Shown: positions 1 through 10,299, numbered from the stretch's first letter. The stretch is 49,282 nucleotides of DNA from Spirogloea muscicola (GCA_009602725.1 WELB01000061.1:289253-338534); one strand, 5' to 3'. Notes: generated by a model not told the origin, from the sequence alone. Numbers and translations are program-made.

Positions 1-267
1 GCCGCCGCGCTGCCCGGCCGCGCCGACCTCGCCCGCGCAGGCCTCAAGGCGCTCGCCGCCGCCGTGCTGGGCCACGACATGGAGAAGGACCGGCGTGTCA
101 CGCTCTCCGACTGGGCGCGCCGCGGCCTGGACGCCGCCCAGGTGCGGTACGCATCGCTCGACGCCTGGGTCTCCTTCGCCATCCTCGCCGCGCTCACCTC
201 GAAGCTGGGCGCCTCGAAGCTGGGCCATGGGGCATTAGTTGCACCTGCCTTGCCTCCTGTTCTATGA
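1..267 (+). CDS. 3'-5' exonuclease (DEDDy, WRN/RNase D-like), C-terminal end
   Basis: The frame is open from base 1 and ends with a TGA at 265-267, so only the last 88 residues are present. The segment LGHDMEKD...VTLSDWARRGL followed by QVRYASLDAWVSFAIL matches the end of the DEDDy exonuclease domain. The Y-x3-D of motif III (YASLD) supplies the last metal-binding Asp and its Tyr. Plant and algal WRN-exonuclease-like proteins carry the same 'GLK-L...VLG...K...S-W...L...QV-YA--DA--S' pattern. Such enzymes degrade nucleic acid 3' ends in DNA repair or RNA processing. The upstream catalytic motifs lie outside the window, so WRN-like and RNase D-like types cannot be separated. The short tail after the domain (TSKLGASKLGHG...) is not conserved in my memory of the family. 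The gene converges on the sulfotransferase gene that ends at 689. Confidence 0.72.
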   Translation, partial: AAALPGRADLARAGLKALAAAVLGHDMEKDRRVTLSDWARRGLDAAQVRYASLDAWVSFAILAALTSKLGASKLGHGALVAPALPPVL

Positions 268-688
268 CCAGGTTCTAGTCCCTTCTGCGCTCTTTATTAA
301 AAGTTACTCAATCAAAAAAATCATCGGAGTAAACGGTGTCCAATGTTGTTGAACTTAAGCAAACCTCTTAAGGACGTCCAAGCTCCATACAGACAGATGA
401 GTGGCAAGTGCCCCACCAGCAGCCCTGCCCACCACTTGACTTGAAGTGCCCGCTTCAGTGATAAATTGCAATGATCATAATAGTCAATGAATGAATGAGC
501 AAAGTCAATGAGCCGCTGCTCACAAGCCCTGGGGCACAGAGTTGCCCAGAGTCAGGCCTGCAGCTCCAATCGGAAGCTCTGAAAATCAGAGAAGCAAACT
601 CTTGGCATTGCACAAAAAGGTCCACCAGACAGCGGAGCGTGTGATCGTAAGCAGCCCTTGCACACACAGCTTGTCCCGTCTGGACCCA
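268..688. other. Intergenic, convergent 3' ends
   Basis: This stretch lies between the exonuclease stop and the sulfotransferase stop and should hold both 3' UTRs. I see no conserved ORF or strong repeat. The short ORFs here are not supported by any family pattern. Confidence 0.5.
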
Positions 689-3431
689 TCAGCTGCTATG
701 CCACAGGAAGCGATCGTCGTTGAGCTGTGCCGCCAGGTGGCGATTGAAGGGGGCATAAAATTCGCGTAACAACTCTTGTGCCGGTGGCAGCATTGCGCCC
801 TTGCGCTCTGGCGTTGCCTCCCCAGCAGTCTGCAAGGAAGCGACTTTGCAAGCGCTCAGCAGGCGGCAGCAGCCTTCATATCAAAAGCATAATGCATCCC
901 TAGAATATCCATTAGCTGACCGACAGTGTGCGGCTAAGCTTAATGACTGTGCGGCGCTGATCCGCACCAGGACTGGCAGGTGCAGCATGTGGCGCCACTC
1001 TTCGTCATTCGGCTCGCGCAGTTGGAGGTGCACTAGCACGCGGCCCAGCGCTGCTCTTGGATCAGCGTAGTAGTCCTCCGCTTTCAGCACCAGCAGCTGG
1101 CCCCGGGGGAAGGCCGCCAGCCAGTCCTCCATGAAGACCGAGTACATGCCCTTGAGGATCTGCTTCATGGCCGTGGCATCATGCCAACTTAGCCATCAGT
1201 GTGGCACGCACAGTGGGTGCTTTGCGACTTGACGTCACCCATCCCAGAATCACTATCCAACTTCGAGATCAGTAAGACCAACGGTGCAGCAAAGTAATAA
1301 ATTAGCGAAGTGGTGAATTCTTGCTGGCAACTTCCCATGTATGTATGAAAACATGACAAAGTGTTTGCGGAGCTCTGCCTCGCAGGACATTCTTTCATGC
1401 AGAAGAGGTGCTAGAATGAACGAGACAAACAAGGAATCGCTTAGCTGACCTGTTGACCAGGATTCTTTTGACCTCAACTACTATGCTTGTCCTACAGCCT
1501 CTACGCCAGTGCGCCAGTCGGTCGCTGAAGTCAAGAAACTGACCTGGTCGGCGTGGTAGAAGACTCTCTCATACTTGAGGCCGAGCGTCTCAAAAGCGAG
1601 CGTGCAGTCCCGCACGCCAAACGTCGCGTGGCACTCGCGCACCGCAGGCAGCTGGTCCTCAATGTATGCCAGGAACCCTTCCTCGGATGCTCCGTACTTC
1701 GTCGTATACTGTGCATGGCCATGATATCAGCCAAGTGGCGAATGTGCACCAAAACGCTTTTATCAGATGACAGTAATGCCAAAGTGCTGCTTGGGAAGCG
1801 ACGAGCACAAAGTTGACCTCTACATAAGCACCAGGGGCTTTTCATCTCAAAAATCAACACACAAACACACACACACGAGATCCTTCAATCATCTAGATGC
1901 TACAAACACTGAGCAGCCTGTCTGAGCAAAGCCGTCGCATCTAAGTTGGTCTCTGACGTGGGGTGATGATGCAGGGGCTCTGCTTTGCCTCACGTCTATA
2001 GCCCTACCTGGACATAATGCCAAAATGCTGAGTGGAGCCTGTCGACCGGGTCGCGCAGCAGCACAATGAGTCTTACACCCTGCCCATGCACAGCCTCAAG
2101 GAACCAAGGGAGCTCCATCTTCGCACCCAGCTCGTCCGCCAAGGCCGCCTCTGCACGAGTCCTCCAAACGTTCAGTTTCCACTGAAATACGATCAATATA
2201 AGGACAGCCGCCTTGAGTACATACGTACATTCTCCATGTGGCGCAAAGGTGCGAGGGAGCTCAGTCAGATACTCCCTTGCCCGTGCTGGACAGAGCTCGG
2301 CAAGAGCCGGCACCATGTCCTGCTACTCCACGTTCTGTGCCGGCTCTTGCAAGATGGCCAAATTTTTGGGGCTGACCTCTAGCTCGTGACGACACGAAGC
2401 ACGCCTCGCGGCAATCCTCTCTTGCGGTGTCATTCGTGTCGCACGCCCGCCAGCACTCTGGCATGGAGGCCCTGTGGCAGGTCTGCCGGGTCTCAGCTTG
2501 CACACAAAGTACTGAACCTAGGAACCAGAAAAGGAGCACCAGGCTCAGCCGCAGCTATGCAGCAGGCCATCCAATCTTGCTCGAAGTCGTGCTGTATAGT
2601 CCATCTGCCTAGTACTTAAGTACAGGATTTAGAGGTGTCATAATCAGCTTAGGCCAGGGATTTGAAAACCAAGGGCCACCTGTATGCAGGGTGGTAGACG
2701 TCGATGGTGTGGGCCCAAATGTAGGCGAAAATGCCACCGGAAGCGTCGCCAACCACGGCAGCCCGGGGGTCCTCCTCGACCTGCAATCTCCGTGGGAGGG
2801 TGGCAGCCACCAAGCCCCGCCAAGACTGAATAGCTGAACGTGCCCAAGCGCAAAGCCAGCACCCTCTTGCTGGGTGCACGCCGCAGGAGCAATCCTTGCA
2901 GCAGGAGATTTGGGCGGTGAGGAGGCTCGCGGCTCACATGGGACACGCCACCAGACAAGGCCTGGTGAAAGTCGGCGAATGGGTGCCGCTCGAACCAATA
3001 ATTGAAGATGGAGATGTGCTTGACCTCAGGATGCGGCAGCAGGCGGGCGCGCAGGTCCGTCACGCCGGACTGCCACTGCCCTGGGTGAGCGCAATGGTCG
3101 GGCGTCAGGCAACGCTCGGGCCGCGATGTTCAGCAAGGGGCTGTTGCTGCGAGCCGCATCGGCGCAAGAAAGGTGTAAAGGAAGCTGGAGCTCAGGGTTT
3201 ACAAGGATTGAGGGTTAGGTTTTTGGGTTTACGGCTAGGGTTTAGGGTTTAGGGTGAGCACCCAGGACGTAGAAGTACGGGAGGCAGCGGAGAGCGTTGC
3301 CGGCGGCGGCGTCGCGCCAGCACGGGCTCTTGTACATGCGCTCGAACGAGCGCGGCACCTCCGCCAGCGCGTCCGGGAACATGCGCGCCGCCGCCGCCCG
3401 CCGCACGCCCGCGGGCGCCGGCTCCGCCGGC
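689..3431 (-). CDS. PAPS-dependent carbohydrate-type sulfotransferase (5' end lost in gap)
   Basis: Nine exons join in phase: 3431-3262, 3080-2938, 2780-2680, 2471-2396, 2319-2221, 2181-2008, 1708-1544, 1159-968 and 829-689 (stop TGA). The 5' phosphosulfate-binding loop region is FYVLGQWQSGVTDL, created by the first splice. The 3'-phosphate-binding motif is RDPVDRLHSAFWHY in exon 6, with Arg and Ser at the expected spacing. The C-terminus has the usual 'YAPFNRHLAAQL...D-R-F-LW' ending. The family transfers sulfate from PAPS to glycans, usually in the Golgi, and resembles the CHST15/GalNAc4S-6ST group that is expanded in green algae. A Cys-rich stretch lies in exon 4 (PECWRACD...REDCREACF). 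The start codon and any signal-anchor lie beyond the single N at 3432, where the sequence changes abruptly. Exon 5's donor (GTACTC) is non-consensus, so that boundary is the least certain. Confidence 0.85.
3190..3257 (-). repeat. Interstitial telomere-like TTTAGGG units in an intron
   Basis: On the + strand the text is GGGTTTACAAGG, then GAGGGTTAGG, GGGTTTACGGC and TAGGGTTTAGGGTTTAGGG, that is, degenerate to perfect copies of TTTAGGG. They lie in intron 1 of the sulfotransferase gene, directly against the exon-1 splice donor near 3261. The plant/green-algal telomere repeat is TTTAGGG. Confidence 0.7.
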
Positions 3432-3432
3432 N
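3432..3432. other. Single-N assembly gap truncating the sulfotransferase 5' end
   Basis: The N follows a GCCGGC run. Beyond it the sequence becomes low complexity (a C run at 3464-3473) and no longer encodes sulfotransferase. The true gap length is unknown. Confidence 0.8.
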
Positions 3433-3779
3433 AGCTTCGGCCTCCCTGGGCCTGCAAAACCCCCCCCCCCCGGGTTCAAAATTCCACCCCATGTACTTGG
3501 CCATTTGGCCTTCGTTTGTTTCAAATACACGAAATTTTTCCATGTTCTCTTGTACTGCTAGTACTTTCCAGTAATTCAACTTGCTCTAGTACTTTCAACT
3601 TGCATCCTGGTTAGTGAGCGGCCATTCGTGGTGTTCGCCTTGTGTTCCGTGATAACCATATCCACTTCCTGATTCTTCTGGACCTTGATCATTCTTTAGT
3701 GGGCTGGTGTAACGAGCCGATCCGTGTACACCGTCAGGGTCCAGACCGTCCTGCTAGCTGTCCGTTCCTTTTGGCTGGC

Positions 3780-3942
3780 CTCTACTGAGTGGTCCCATCT
3801 TCCCCCGTTCCGACATAGCATCTTCAGGCCCCTTCGTAGCTGCTAAGCGCTGTAGGCCCCTCCGTCATTTGGCCCCTTCGAACCTTTATTCTTCGGGCTG
3901 GCTTTTCACAGCCCTTGCCCCCATTAGGAGAGCCACTTCTCG
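3780..3942 (+). repeat. Retroelement 3' tail with hairpin
   Basis: The stretch contains GTGGTCCCATCTTCCCCCG, then ACATAGCATCTTCAGGCCCC, then GGCCCCTTCGAACC and the perfect 6-bp-stem hairpin GGGCTGGCTTTTCACAGCCC at 3895-3914. It ends with TTGCCCCCATTAGGAGAGCC. The same order recurs at 31413-31560 (+) and in reverse at 46395-46510. Confidence 0.75.
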
Positions 3943-3977
3943 CTCGGGCACGGGCAGCAGGGCGAGCAGCCTGGGCT

Positions 3978-4135
3978 TCAATGTCGCCGGGTCCCTTGCC
4001 CAAGTCTTCCGGATGCGCTTGGCCGTCTCTTTGCAGCGGTCCCTAGCTTTCGCGGTCCACTTGCGCGCAGGCCGCGCTCTGGCGGCGGCATCCGGCTTCC
4101 AATTCAGATTTGCATCTTCTGACTAGAGGTTACTG
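3978..4135 (+). mobile_element. Non-LTR retroelement ORF, C-terminal remnant
   Basis: The translation GFNVAGSLAQVFRMRLAV...SLQRSLAFAVHLRAGRAL is one of at least seven copies in the window of a conserved retroelement polyprotein C-terminus. It is 5'-truncated and sits immediately after another element's tail. A small lesion before the usual LTRGY end puts a TAG in frame. Confidence 0.7.
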
Positions 4136-4139
4136 AGAG

Positions 4140-4434
4140 TTCGCTTACTGCTTTCTCAGTCCTTAGCACTCCGGCTCCTTCAGACCTTGTCCATTCTTTT
4201 GGGCTGGCCTCTCCCAGCCACCAGTTAACCTGGCCGCGCTTGCTGCATTCAGACCTTGTCCATTCCTTTGGGCTGGCCTCTCCCAGCCACCAGCACCAGT
4301 TAACCTGGCCGCGCTTGCTGCATTCAGACCTTGTCCATTCCTTTGGGCTGGCCTCTCCCAGCCACCAGTTAATCTGGCCGCGCTTGCTCTCGCTCACAGC
4401 CACCAGTCAATCTGGCCGCGCTTTCTTCTTTCCC
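4140..4434 (+). repeat. Tandem array of retroelement tail units (3 plus a partial)
   Basis: Units start at 4181, 4250 and 4325, each opening CAGACCTTGTCCATTC and carrying GGGCTGGCCTCTCCCAGCC and CTGGCCGCGCTTGCT. They are 69, 75 and about 71 bp long. The second has a 6-bp internal duplication (CAGCAC). A partial fourth unit runs 4396-4434. The leader CTCAGTCCTTAGCACTCCGG is shared with a single-unit copy at 11432-11550. Confidence 0.85.
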
Positions 4435-4574
4435 TGCTAGGGGTTCGGCAGAGGAAGTTTTGGGGACAGGCCTCCTAAGAGTGAAACGCCGGGCGCACAC
4501 AATACCTACACGCGCAGACAGCTCAGCGAAAGTCACCGCCAGAAGGCGGTGACTCTACTGAGGGTCAGCGGCTT

Positions 4575-4945
4575 AGTAGCGGCATTGAAGCCTGCGGACA
4601 TTGTCCGTTCTTTTCTGGACTGGCTTTACTAGGCCCTCTTCTCTCAGGGCGCGCCATTCCTTGGTAGCTGCGTCCACATGGGACGCAGCCATAGCACTTA
4701 CAGAGAGCCGGCAAAGCCCGCAGCGGCGGGCTGCAGCGACGGGCTGAGCAGCTGGCGGCAGCAGCAGAGCTTGGCGGCGGCTGCGGCAGCAGGCAGCAGC
4801 AGCTGTGCCTCTCCCTGGGGATCACTGGTCCGACTGCTGAGTCTGGCCTCCGCCTACTAGCGATTCATCTACTCCCCTCCTCGGGCTGGCTTTTCACAGC
4901 CCTTGCCCCCATTAGGAAAGCCACTTCCTCCTCCAAGGTTTTGAC
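4575..4945 (+). repeat. Degenerate retroelement tail pieces
   Basis: 4585-4660 holds GGACATTGTCCGTTCTTTTC, CTGGACTGGCTTTACTAGG and CTCTTCTCTCAGGGCGCGCC, a diverged tail. 4883-4902 is another exact hairpin GGGCTGGCTTTTCACAGCCC, followed by TTGCCCCCATTAGGAAAGCC. The 220 bases between them show nothing I recognise. Confidence 0.6.
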
Positions 4946-5104
4946 GAGGGTAGCCCCAAGGTTCACCTCTGGAGGGGTCGGGCCTGACAGATGTGGATAT
5001 GTATCGGGTGCGGGACACGAAGCGGGGCTTTGGTTGTATAATCCCCGGAGACTGGTGCGTGGCATGAAGCGGCGCCTCTTGGGCGGTGCACGCATGGTAC
5101 GAAG

Positions 5105-5237
5105 CCCGGGGCCTCGGACCGTAATTGGCTACACATACAGTGAATCGAAGTTACCGGTACCTTTAGGTACTCCCTAACGGTAGCTACATGCACGGTCATG
5201 TAAGAATTCCGGCACCGTTGGCACTCCTAAACGGAGG
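5105..5237 (+). repeat. Dispersed repeat, partner at 46946-47063 (inverted)
   Basis: CCCGGGGCCTCGGACCGTA at the left edge and CACCGTTGGCACTCCTAAAC at the right edge match the reverse complement of 46946-47063. The middle diverges but keeps GGCTACA and CATG blocks. No ORF is evident. It could be a solo terminal repeat or a MITE-like element. Confidence 0.55.
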
Positions 5238-6264
5238 GAAAGCTGAACCAATACGCCGATGCGCTCGCTTTCTCTACGGTAAAGCAGTGACGAGTGTGGG
5301 TGGTGTCCAGCAAAGCTGCACCAATTGAAAGTTGATCGGCATCACACCCATCTGAACTACAAGACCGTTACAGTGAGGTGCATGGAGAAAGTCCTCACTT
5401 AGCTATACTTAGCTATACACTTAGCGATTTGAGTAGGACAGTGCAGCCGAAATCATTGTAGAGGTCGAGTTAGGTTGCACCTAAGCAACAGCAAGCGTAC
5501 CTAGTACCTCACGTTTTGCTGCCATGTATTGAATGAGAAATTTCAGCGGTCCAGCAGGCTTTGTTGATTAAGACATGTCTGCCGTATATACTCTCCCTCA
5601 ATGCACTAGGAATGTCTTTAAGTGCTTCCTCGCACACTTGATTTCCAAATGCCCATGTCTAATCTGAAAGCGCCAGGTGCACCATCCGTCTGATGCAGAG
5701 TACATCTTCTTTGACTAAACGAGCAAGCCATTTACATGCAGGATAACGAATTTGGCGACTGGAGCCATGGTCTTCATGAATAACAACAGGTAGAGCACCA
5801 TGAGCCTCCATCAAATTAGCTGGGCGCTTTGCTTTGGCAATAGATTGAGCATCAAAGATCCACTCCTGCGACTTGTCAATAACACAGTGCAGGGGTCAAT
5901 CCTTGGTCTCCTCCTTTGTCTAGTATGACTTCAGACGTCCACTAAGCGTAGTCAACCTTATGGAATTTGACGTCGCATGATGAGAAATGCCTGCACTGGG
6001 CTTCTCCCGCAACTGCATGGACTATCTCTCTTTTGCAGCTCATAATATATGATCTACCAAGAAGTAGTCCCCCGGGGCAGAGGACCTGGTGTCCCCCCAA
6101 GTTGGCTCGCAGTGTTACTTATCTTAGCCCCCATGAGGCAATGAAGAAGGGCTTTGCTCAGTGTAGCCCCATCCTTGGCGCCTAGCTTTTGCCTAGCTTT
6201 TGCCTAGCTTTGGCCGTACTGGCTTGGCCCGCGAAGAACAGCTCTTCCAAATTGAAGCGCTTCC
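5238..6264. other. No recognisable gene
   Basis: About 1 kb of moderate GC with only short non-conserved ORFs. It contains the small direct repeats TTAGCTATACTTAGCTATAC near 5399-5416 and GCCTAGCTTTTGCCTAGC near 6180-6205. I see no RNA gene or domain. Confidence 0.4.
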
Positions 6265-6440
6265 ACTTTTCGGCTGGCTTTTCACAGCCCTTGCCCCCAT
6301 CGGGAGAGCCACTTTCATCCACGCGAACCGCTCGCGCTGCCTTCTCTTCTTCGGACCTTGTCCATTCCTTTTTGGGCTGGCCTCTCGCAGCCACCAGTCA
6401 ATTGGGCCGCGCTTTCTTCTTCTGAAGTGCTGTTTCTCCG
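6265..6440 (+). repeat. Two retroelement tails in series
   Basis: The first hairpin is CGGCTGGCTTTTCACAGCCC at 6271-6290, followed by TTGCCCCCATCGGGAGAGCC. A second unit follows with GGACCTTGTCCATTCC, GGGCTGGCCTCTCGCAGCC and GGGCCGCGCTTTCTTCTTC. These are the two tail types (TTTTCA loop and CTCTC loop) seen elsewhere, here head to tail. Confidence 0.7.
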
Positions 6441-6693
6441 AAGGCAGCCCCCGCGGCAGGCCCGAGGCCACGACAAGCTGCCACGTGGCGGACAGGGGAG
6501 GCTCAGCGCGTGGCCGGTCAACGCGGTCAACCAGCGGTGCTTCCGGCGTCCACCCGAGGCACAGGGGGGGGGTGGAGAGGCCCCCGCCGGCCGGTCAGCG
6601 CAAGTCGCGGGGTCACCTCCCAACCCCCACCCACCCGCGCTCGTGGGTCGGCACAACCTTCGAAGCAACCCCCCTCCCACTTAGACGGTCTCC

Positions 6694-6704
6694 GGTTCAA
6701 ATCC
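6694..6704 (+). other. tRNA-like T-arm / pol III B-box match
   Basis: GGTTCAAATCC matches the B-box consensus exactly and is followed by CGTCGGCTCAT, like the 3' strand of an acceptor stem. No A box and no complementary 5' acceptor strand lie upstream, and the T stem has two mismatches. I read it as a tRNA relic or tRNA-derived element, not a tRNA gene. Confidence 0.35.
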
Positions 6705-6905
6705 CGTCGGCTCATAAAACGCAAGTCATCCCCCGACCCGCTCCGCGTTATCGAAGCCACACTTCAGATTCCCTCTGTAGCCACTCGGCTGCCATATACA
6801 GCCGTCCCAGGTCGTTCCAGCAGCCGCCGGTCCCATTCTCTCCCACCCACCGTCCCCCGCGCCCGGCCGGCCGCCGCCGCCGTCGCCGCTGCCGGCGCCG
6901 CCGGC

Positions 6906-6912
6906 NGGCGCC

Positions 6913-6958
<46 letters not shown>
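6906..6958. other. Single-N gap and 43-nt poly(T) in the PLAC8 5' flank
   Basis: The N at 6906 is flanked by GGC repeats, and an uninterrupted T run spans 6916-6958, ending 28 bases before the PLAC8 ATG. It may be real 5' UTR or leader, an antisense poly(A) tail, or an assembly artefact. Confidence 0.6.
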
Positions 6959-6986
6959 CTCCCCGGCGCCCCGCCGTCCCCCGGCC

Positions 6987-8357
6987 ATGGCCTACGCGCA
7001 GCAGGGGCAGCCGCCCGTGTACGGCAACCCCGGCCTGCCGCCGGGCCCCCCGGGCGGCCCCCCGCACGGCCGCTGGACCACCGGCCTCTGCGGCTGCTTC
7101 GAGGACATCGGGACATGTGAGGCGCCCTGCCTGACCCGGCTCCGGTCCCTCACTACGCCAGTGTGTCGCCACGGGGCTTGCCGCAGCCTCCCTCGTGGCC
7201 GCAGGACCATGGCGGAGGGCAGCCGGGAGGCTTTCCGGTCGTCCGTCTAAGCCGCATCACGTCCCCAGTAGAGAATGTCACATTAGCCACAGCAGTGCCA
7301 CCCCGACCGCTTGAAGGCGCGCGGCGGCAGCCAGTGCGCGGTTACCTATCACAGCTTGCATCTGAGATCCGGCACGACATTCAGCAGCACATGGTCCAGC
7401 GCTAAGCCAAAGGGCTGCATGTGTCGGTGATGGGGAGTGTCTGTTCGCCAACAATCTCACCGCCCTCGCTCATTTTGGCGCAGGTTTCTGCTCATGTTTC
7501 GTGCCGTGCCTTATCCTTGGCCGGACTGCCGAGATCGTGGATGACGGTCACAGTAAGTAACTCAACCTGCTGGCCCACATTGCCACCAACTGAATGCGAT
7601 ACTTTGTAAGTCGCATCTTGAGCAGCCTCCACAAAGCCGTGGCTTCTCTGGGGACTCTGTGCTAGCCAGCCAAATAGACACAGAGGGAGAGGAAGGAGGA
7701 CGCTCTGCATGCTGGCTGCACTGTACATCAGACGTCGCAGAAATTTGGTCATCTTGACACAGTGACAGCACTACTGCCTTTCCCTTGACTTCTGTAAATC
7801 CTCTTACCACGTGCAGCAACATGCGCAACAGCCGCTCTTCTCTGGTATGTCATCCAAGCATTCACCGGGTGTGGTTGCCTTTACTCCATGGGCTTCCGCT
7901 CGAAGCTGCGCCAGAAGTACAATCTGCCAGATAACTGCGCCGGAGACTGCTGCACGGTATGCCACTGCCCTTGTCAATGCAAAGTATTCTATGTGATGTA
8001 CAGAATTGCTCACTCGTGGGAGTCACGTTAATCACGTCATCGAGGTAGCATTGTACTCACCTGATTCCTGGTGCTTGCTGTTATGCAGCATTGCTGGTGC
8101 GCGTGCTGCGCCTTTGCGCAGGAGAACCGCGAGCTGAAGAACCGTGGGTGGGACCCTGCTATTGGTAAGCATTGCCAGGTCAAGGTTGCCTCTTGATGTT
8201 GTAGACCTGCCTCACTTTCTGCTGTCTTGACTCTCTTGAGCATAGTAGCTGGAGTGCCTGATAAGATTTCTTGGTGTCTGCAGGCTACCAAGCTAACATC
8301 ATCAAGTTCCAGAGCCAGGGCACCGTCCCTCCTCAAGGCCAGAGCATGTACAAGTAA
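6987..8357 (+). CDS. PLAC8 / cornifelin-domain cysteine-rich protein
   Basis: Five exons join in phase: 6987-7116, 7484-7552, 7817-7956, 8089-8164 and 8284-8357 (TAA), giving 162 residues. After a Gly/Pro-rich N-terminus (residues about 1-29) comes the domain: W-TTGLCGCF at about 30-38, CFCSCFVPCLILGRTAEIVD, the hydrophobic TTCATAALLWYVIQAFTGCG, the signature CLYSMGFRSKLRQKY, a second Cys cluster (CAGDCCTHCWCACCAFAQE) and NRGWDP. Plant relatives (PCR, FW2.2-like and MCAC-type proteins) are membrane proteins linked to heavy-metal transport, organ size or calcium channel regulation. Which role applies here cannot be told. Length and domain are typical of the family and no key Cys block is missing. 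The start is the first ATG after the poly(T) tract and fits family N-termini. The third exon reads through a false GTATGT donor. Confidence 0.93.
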
Positions 8358-9739
8358 GACGAGATGGCCTGCACGATGAGGTCAGAAGTCATCGCTTCAG
8401 CAGCAGGAATTGGCGCAGACAGAGGCATGCTTCCGCTCCTCAAAAGTGGTCCTACTCCTCAAAACCAGAGGATTGGTAGCAGGAATAGATTCCCGTCCCA
8501 TTGCTCTGGTAATGCGAGCTGGAAGACCACCTCTGTATTCACGGTCGAAGTGATCATGCCTGGTATTGTGCCTACTGGCAACTCTGTACAGAGTTTCACC
8601 AGTCCCCTTGCCTACCTCCGCTCAAGGTTGAGTCTGGGCAGGCAGAGAGTCCTGATTGTTATGAGCAACGGTCTGACTAGATCTCCAAGAATATGCCCCA
8701 TCCTTGTAAGCTTTCGGTACGTATTCAAGACCAGGACAAATTGAAATATGCCATGAGCTTGAGGTGCCCATGGAAAGAGAAGAAGCTCTTACAGGGGGGC
8801 AAAGGATGTGAAAGGGCTGTGAAAGCCAATCTAGGAAGATAGGACGAGGTCCAAAGTGCCGAGAGGTGCTAAAAGCACACAGCAATGCAGGCGACAAGGC
8901 CCAAAGGAGCCGCAAAAAGTATACCACTCAGGATAGCAAGTAAACACTACGGAGAATGGCTCAATGAACCCTAGTCAGCAGCTGCAATCCATCAACGTGG
9001 CAGCCGGAAAAGAGTTGCCACGCTGAAATTTCCTTGCTGCTGACTGTGCAATGCGTGCAAACCAGGGCAAAAGCTTATGAATTGTCGCCTGCGCCACCAA
9101 GAACACCATCGCATCTGCTCCTTACTCATATAGCTTACATTGATCTGATTTCACATGGCGACCTCCCTTGACAGGGATACGGCAGTTGTGGGACAGATGT
9201 ACCATACTTAGTGGAGCTTATGCTGGTCAACTCAATGAGCCAAGTCAATCGACTGGCGTGGTGGCTATGGTTAATGTTATAAAAGAAGCTGTACATAGAA
9301 GTTGTACAGGTCATTCTGAGTCAGCCTCTCTCATCTGGGTGAAAGCATGGCGCGAAGCACTCGGTTCGTGCAGCAGCACACGTGGAATGCCACTGTCACG
9401 GACAATACAGTAGGTGGAAAGGGTGGACTCTGGCAGGTGGCAGCTATGCGGCGAAGCCCGCTATGATGCGGCCATCCTGAATCAAAGCAGCGGCACTTGG
9501 AGAGCGGAAGTGCTTTGGGCGAAGTCGTGCTGCCATCCCGTCATCACAGGTGGGCGCTTCTTGTGTGTGGCTCAGCTTGGCCTCGCTTTCAGTTTGCACC
9601 ACTCGCCTTCGCAGCTTTTTTCCATAGTACTTCTATGCTTTCCGACTTGCTGATCTTGAAAATACTGCACGACAGGCCTTCTTGCAGAAGCATGTGGCTA
9701 ACACAAGCCTTGACGTTATAGAAGCACCTGTCTCGGCCT
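8358..9739. other. PLAC8 3' flank and intergenic region
   Basis: The 1.4 kb after the PLAC8 stop should contain its 3' UTR. The ORFs here (for example 8364-8744 and 9168-9413) have no recognisable domain or consistent coding bias. I see no repeat shared with the rest of the window. Confidence 0.4.
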
Positions 9740-10135
9740 CCAAGGGAATGAGGAAGAAGTGAGCTCTTCCAGTGGGGGCTGTGAATGGCCAGCCCAGAAA
9801 GAATGGACAAGGTACAAGGACGAGCACAAAGGAGTATGCGGGCACTTCAACCACTCGTCAATTCTTTCCGGGCTGGCTTCTCACAGTCCTTGCCCTCATT
9901 GGGAGAGCCACTTCTTCTTCACAGCCCTTGCCCCCATCGGGAGAGCCGCTTCCCCAACCATGCGCGGGCGGTGGGCCCGGCGCGTGGGCAGCACGGCCGG
10001 GAGGAGAAGGAATTGCGCGCCCATAGAGAAGAGGGGCTGGCAAAGCCAGCCCAAAAAGAATGGACAATGTCCAAAGCCAAAGAAAGAGGAGCCGGAAAAA
10101 GGACTACACCACAGATAGAGAGAGAGAGAGACCCG
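9740..10135. repeat. Head-to-head retroelement tails
   Basis: A minus-strand tail has its hairpin at 9776-9795 (read on + as GGGCTGTGAATGGCCAGCCC). A plus-strand tail follows at 9858-9965 (GGGCTGGCTTCTCACAGTCC at 9870-9889, plus a second CACAGCCCTTGCCCCCAT). Another minus tail lies at 10015-10115, with the perfect 7-bp hairpin GGGCTGGCAAAGCCAGCCC at 10034-10052. That last tail is almost identical to 35037-35140. A (GA)n tract ends the block. Confidence 0.75.
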
Positions 10136-10299
10136 GCGGCGTCCTGCAGTCACAAGCTGTGCTTGGGGTGTCGGCTACTTGCGTGTCCTGGCCAATCTGA
10201 CTCCATCCATTATCGTTCGGGTTTCGAGATCAGGCAGGTGTATGCTTTAGGGCCGGGCGCTTCACAGCCATCGCCTGCTCCTTAAAGACGTTATTTGAT

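Noticed and set aside
1858-1876. CA-rich microsatellite in the sulfotransferase gene
   Set aside because: It is a short imperfect (CA)n tract in an intron with no sign of function.
4181-4434. CRISPR-like direct repeat array
   Set aside because: Units are contiguous with no unique spacers, they match dispersed retroelement tails, and the genome is eukaryotic.
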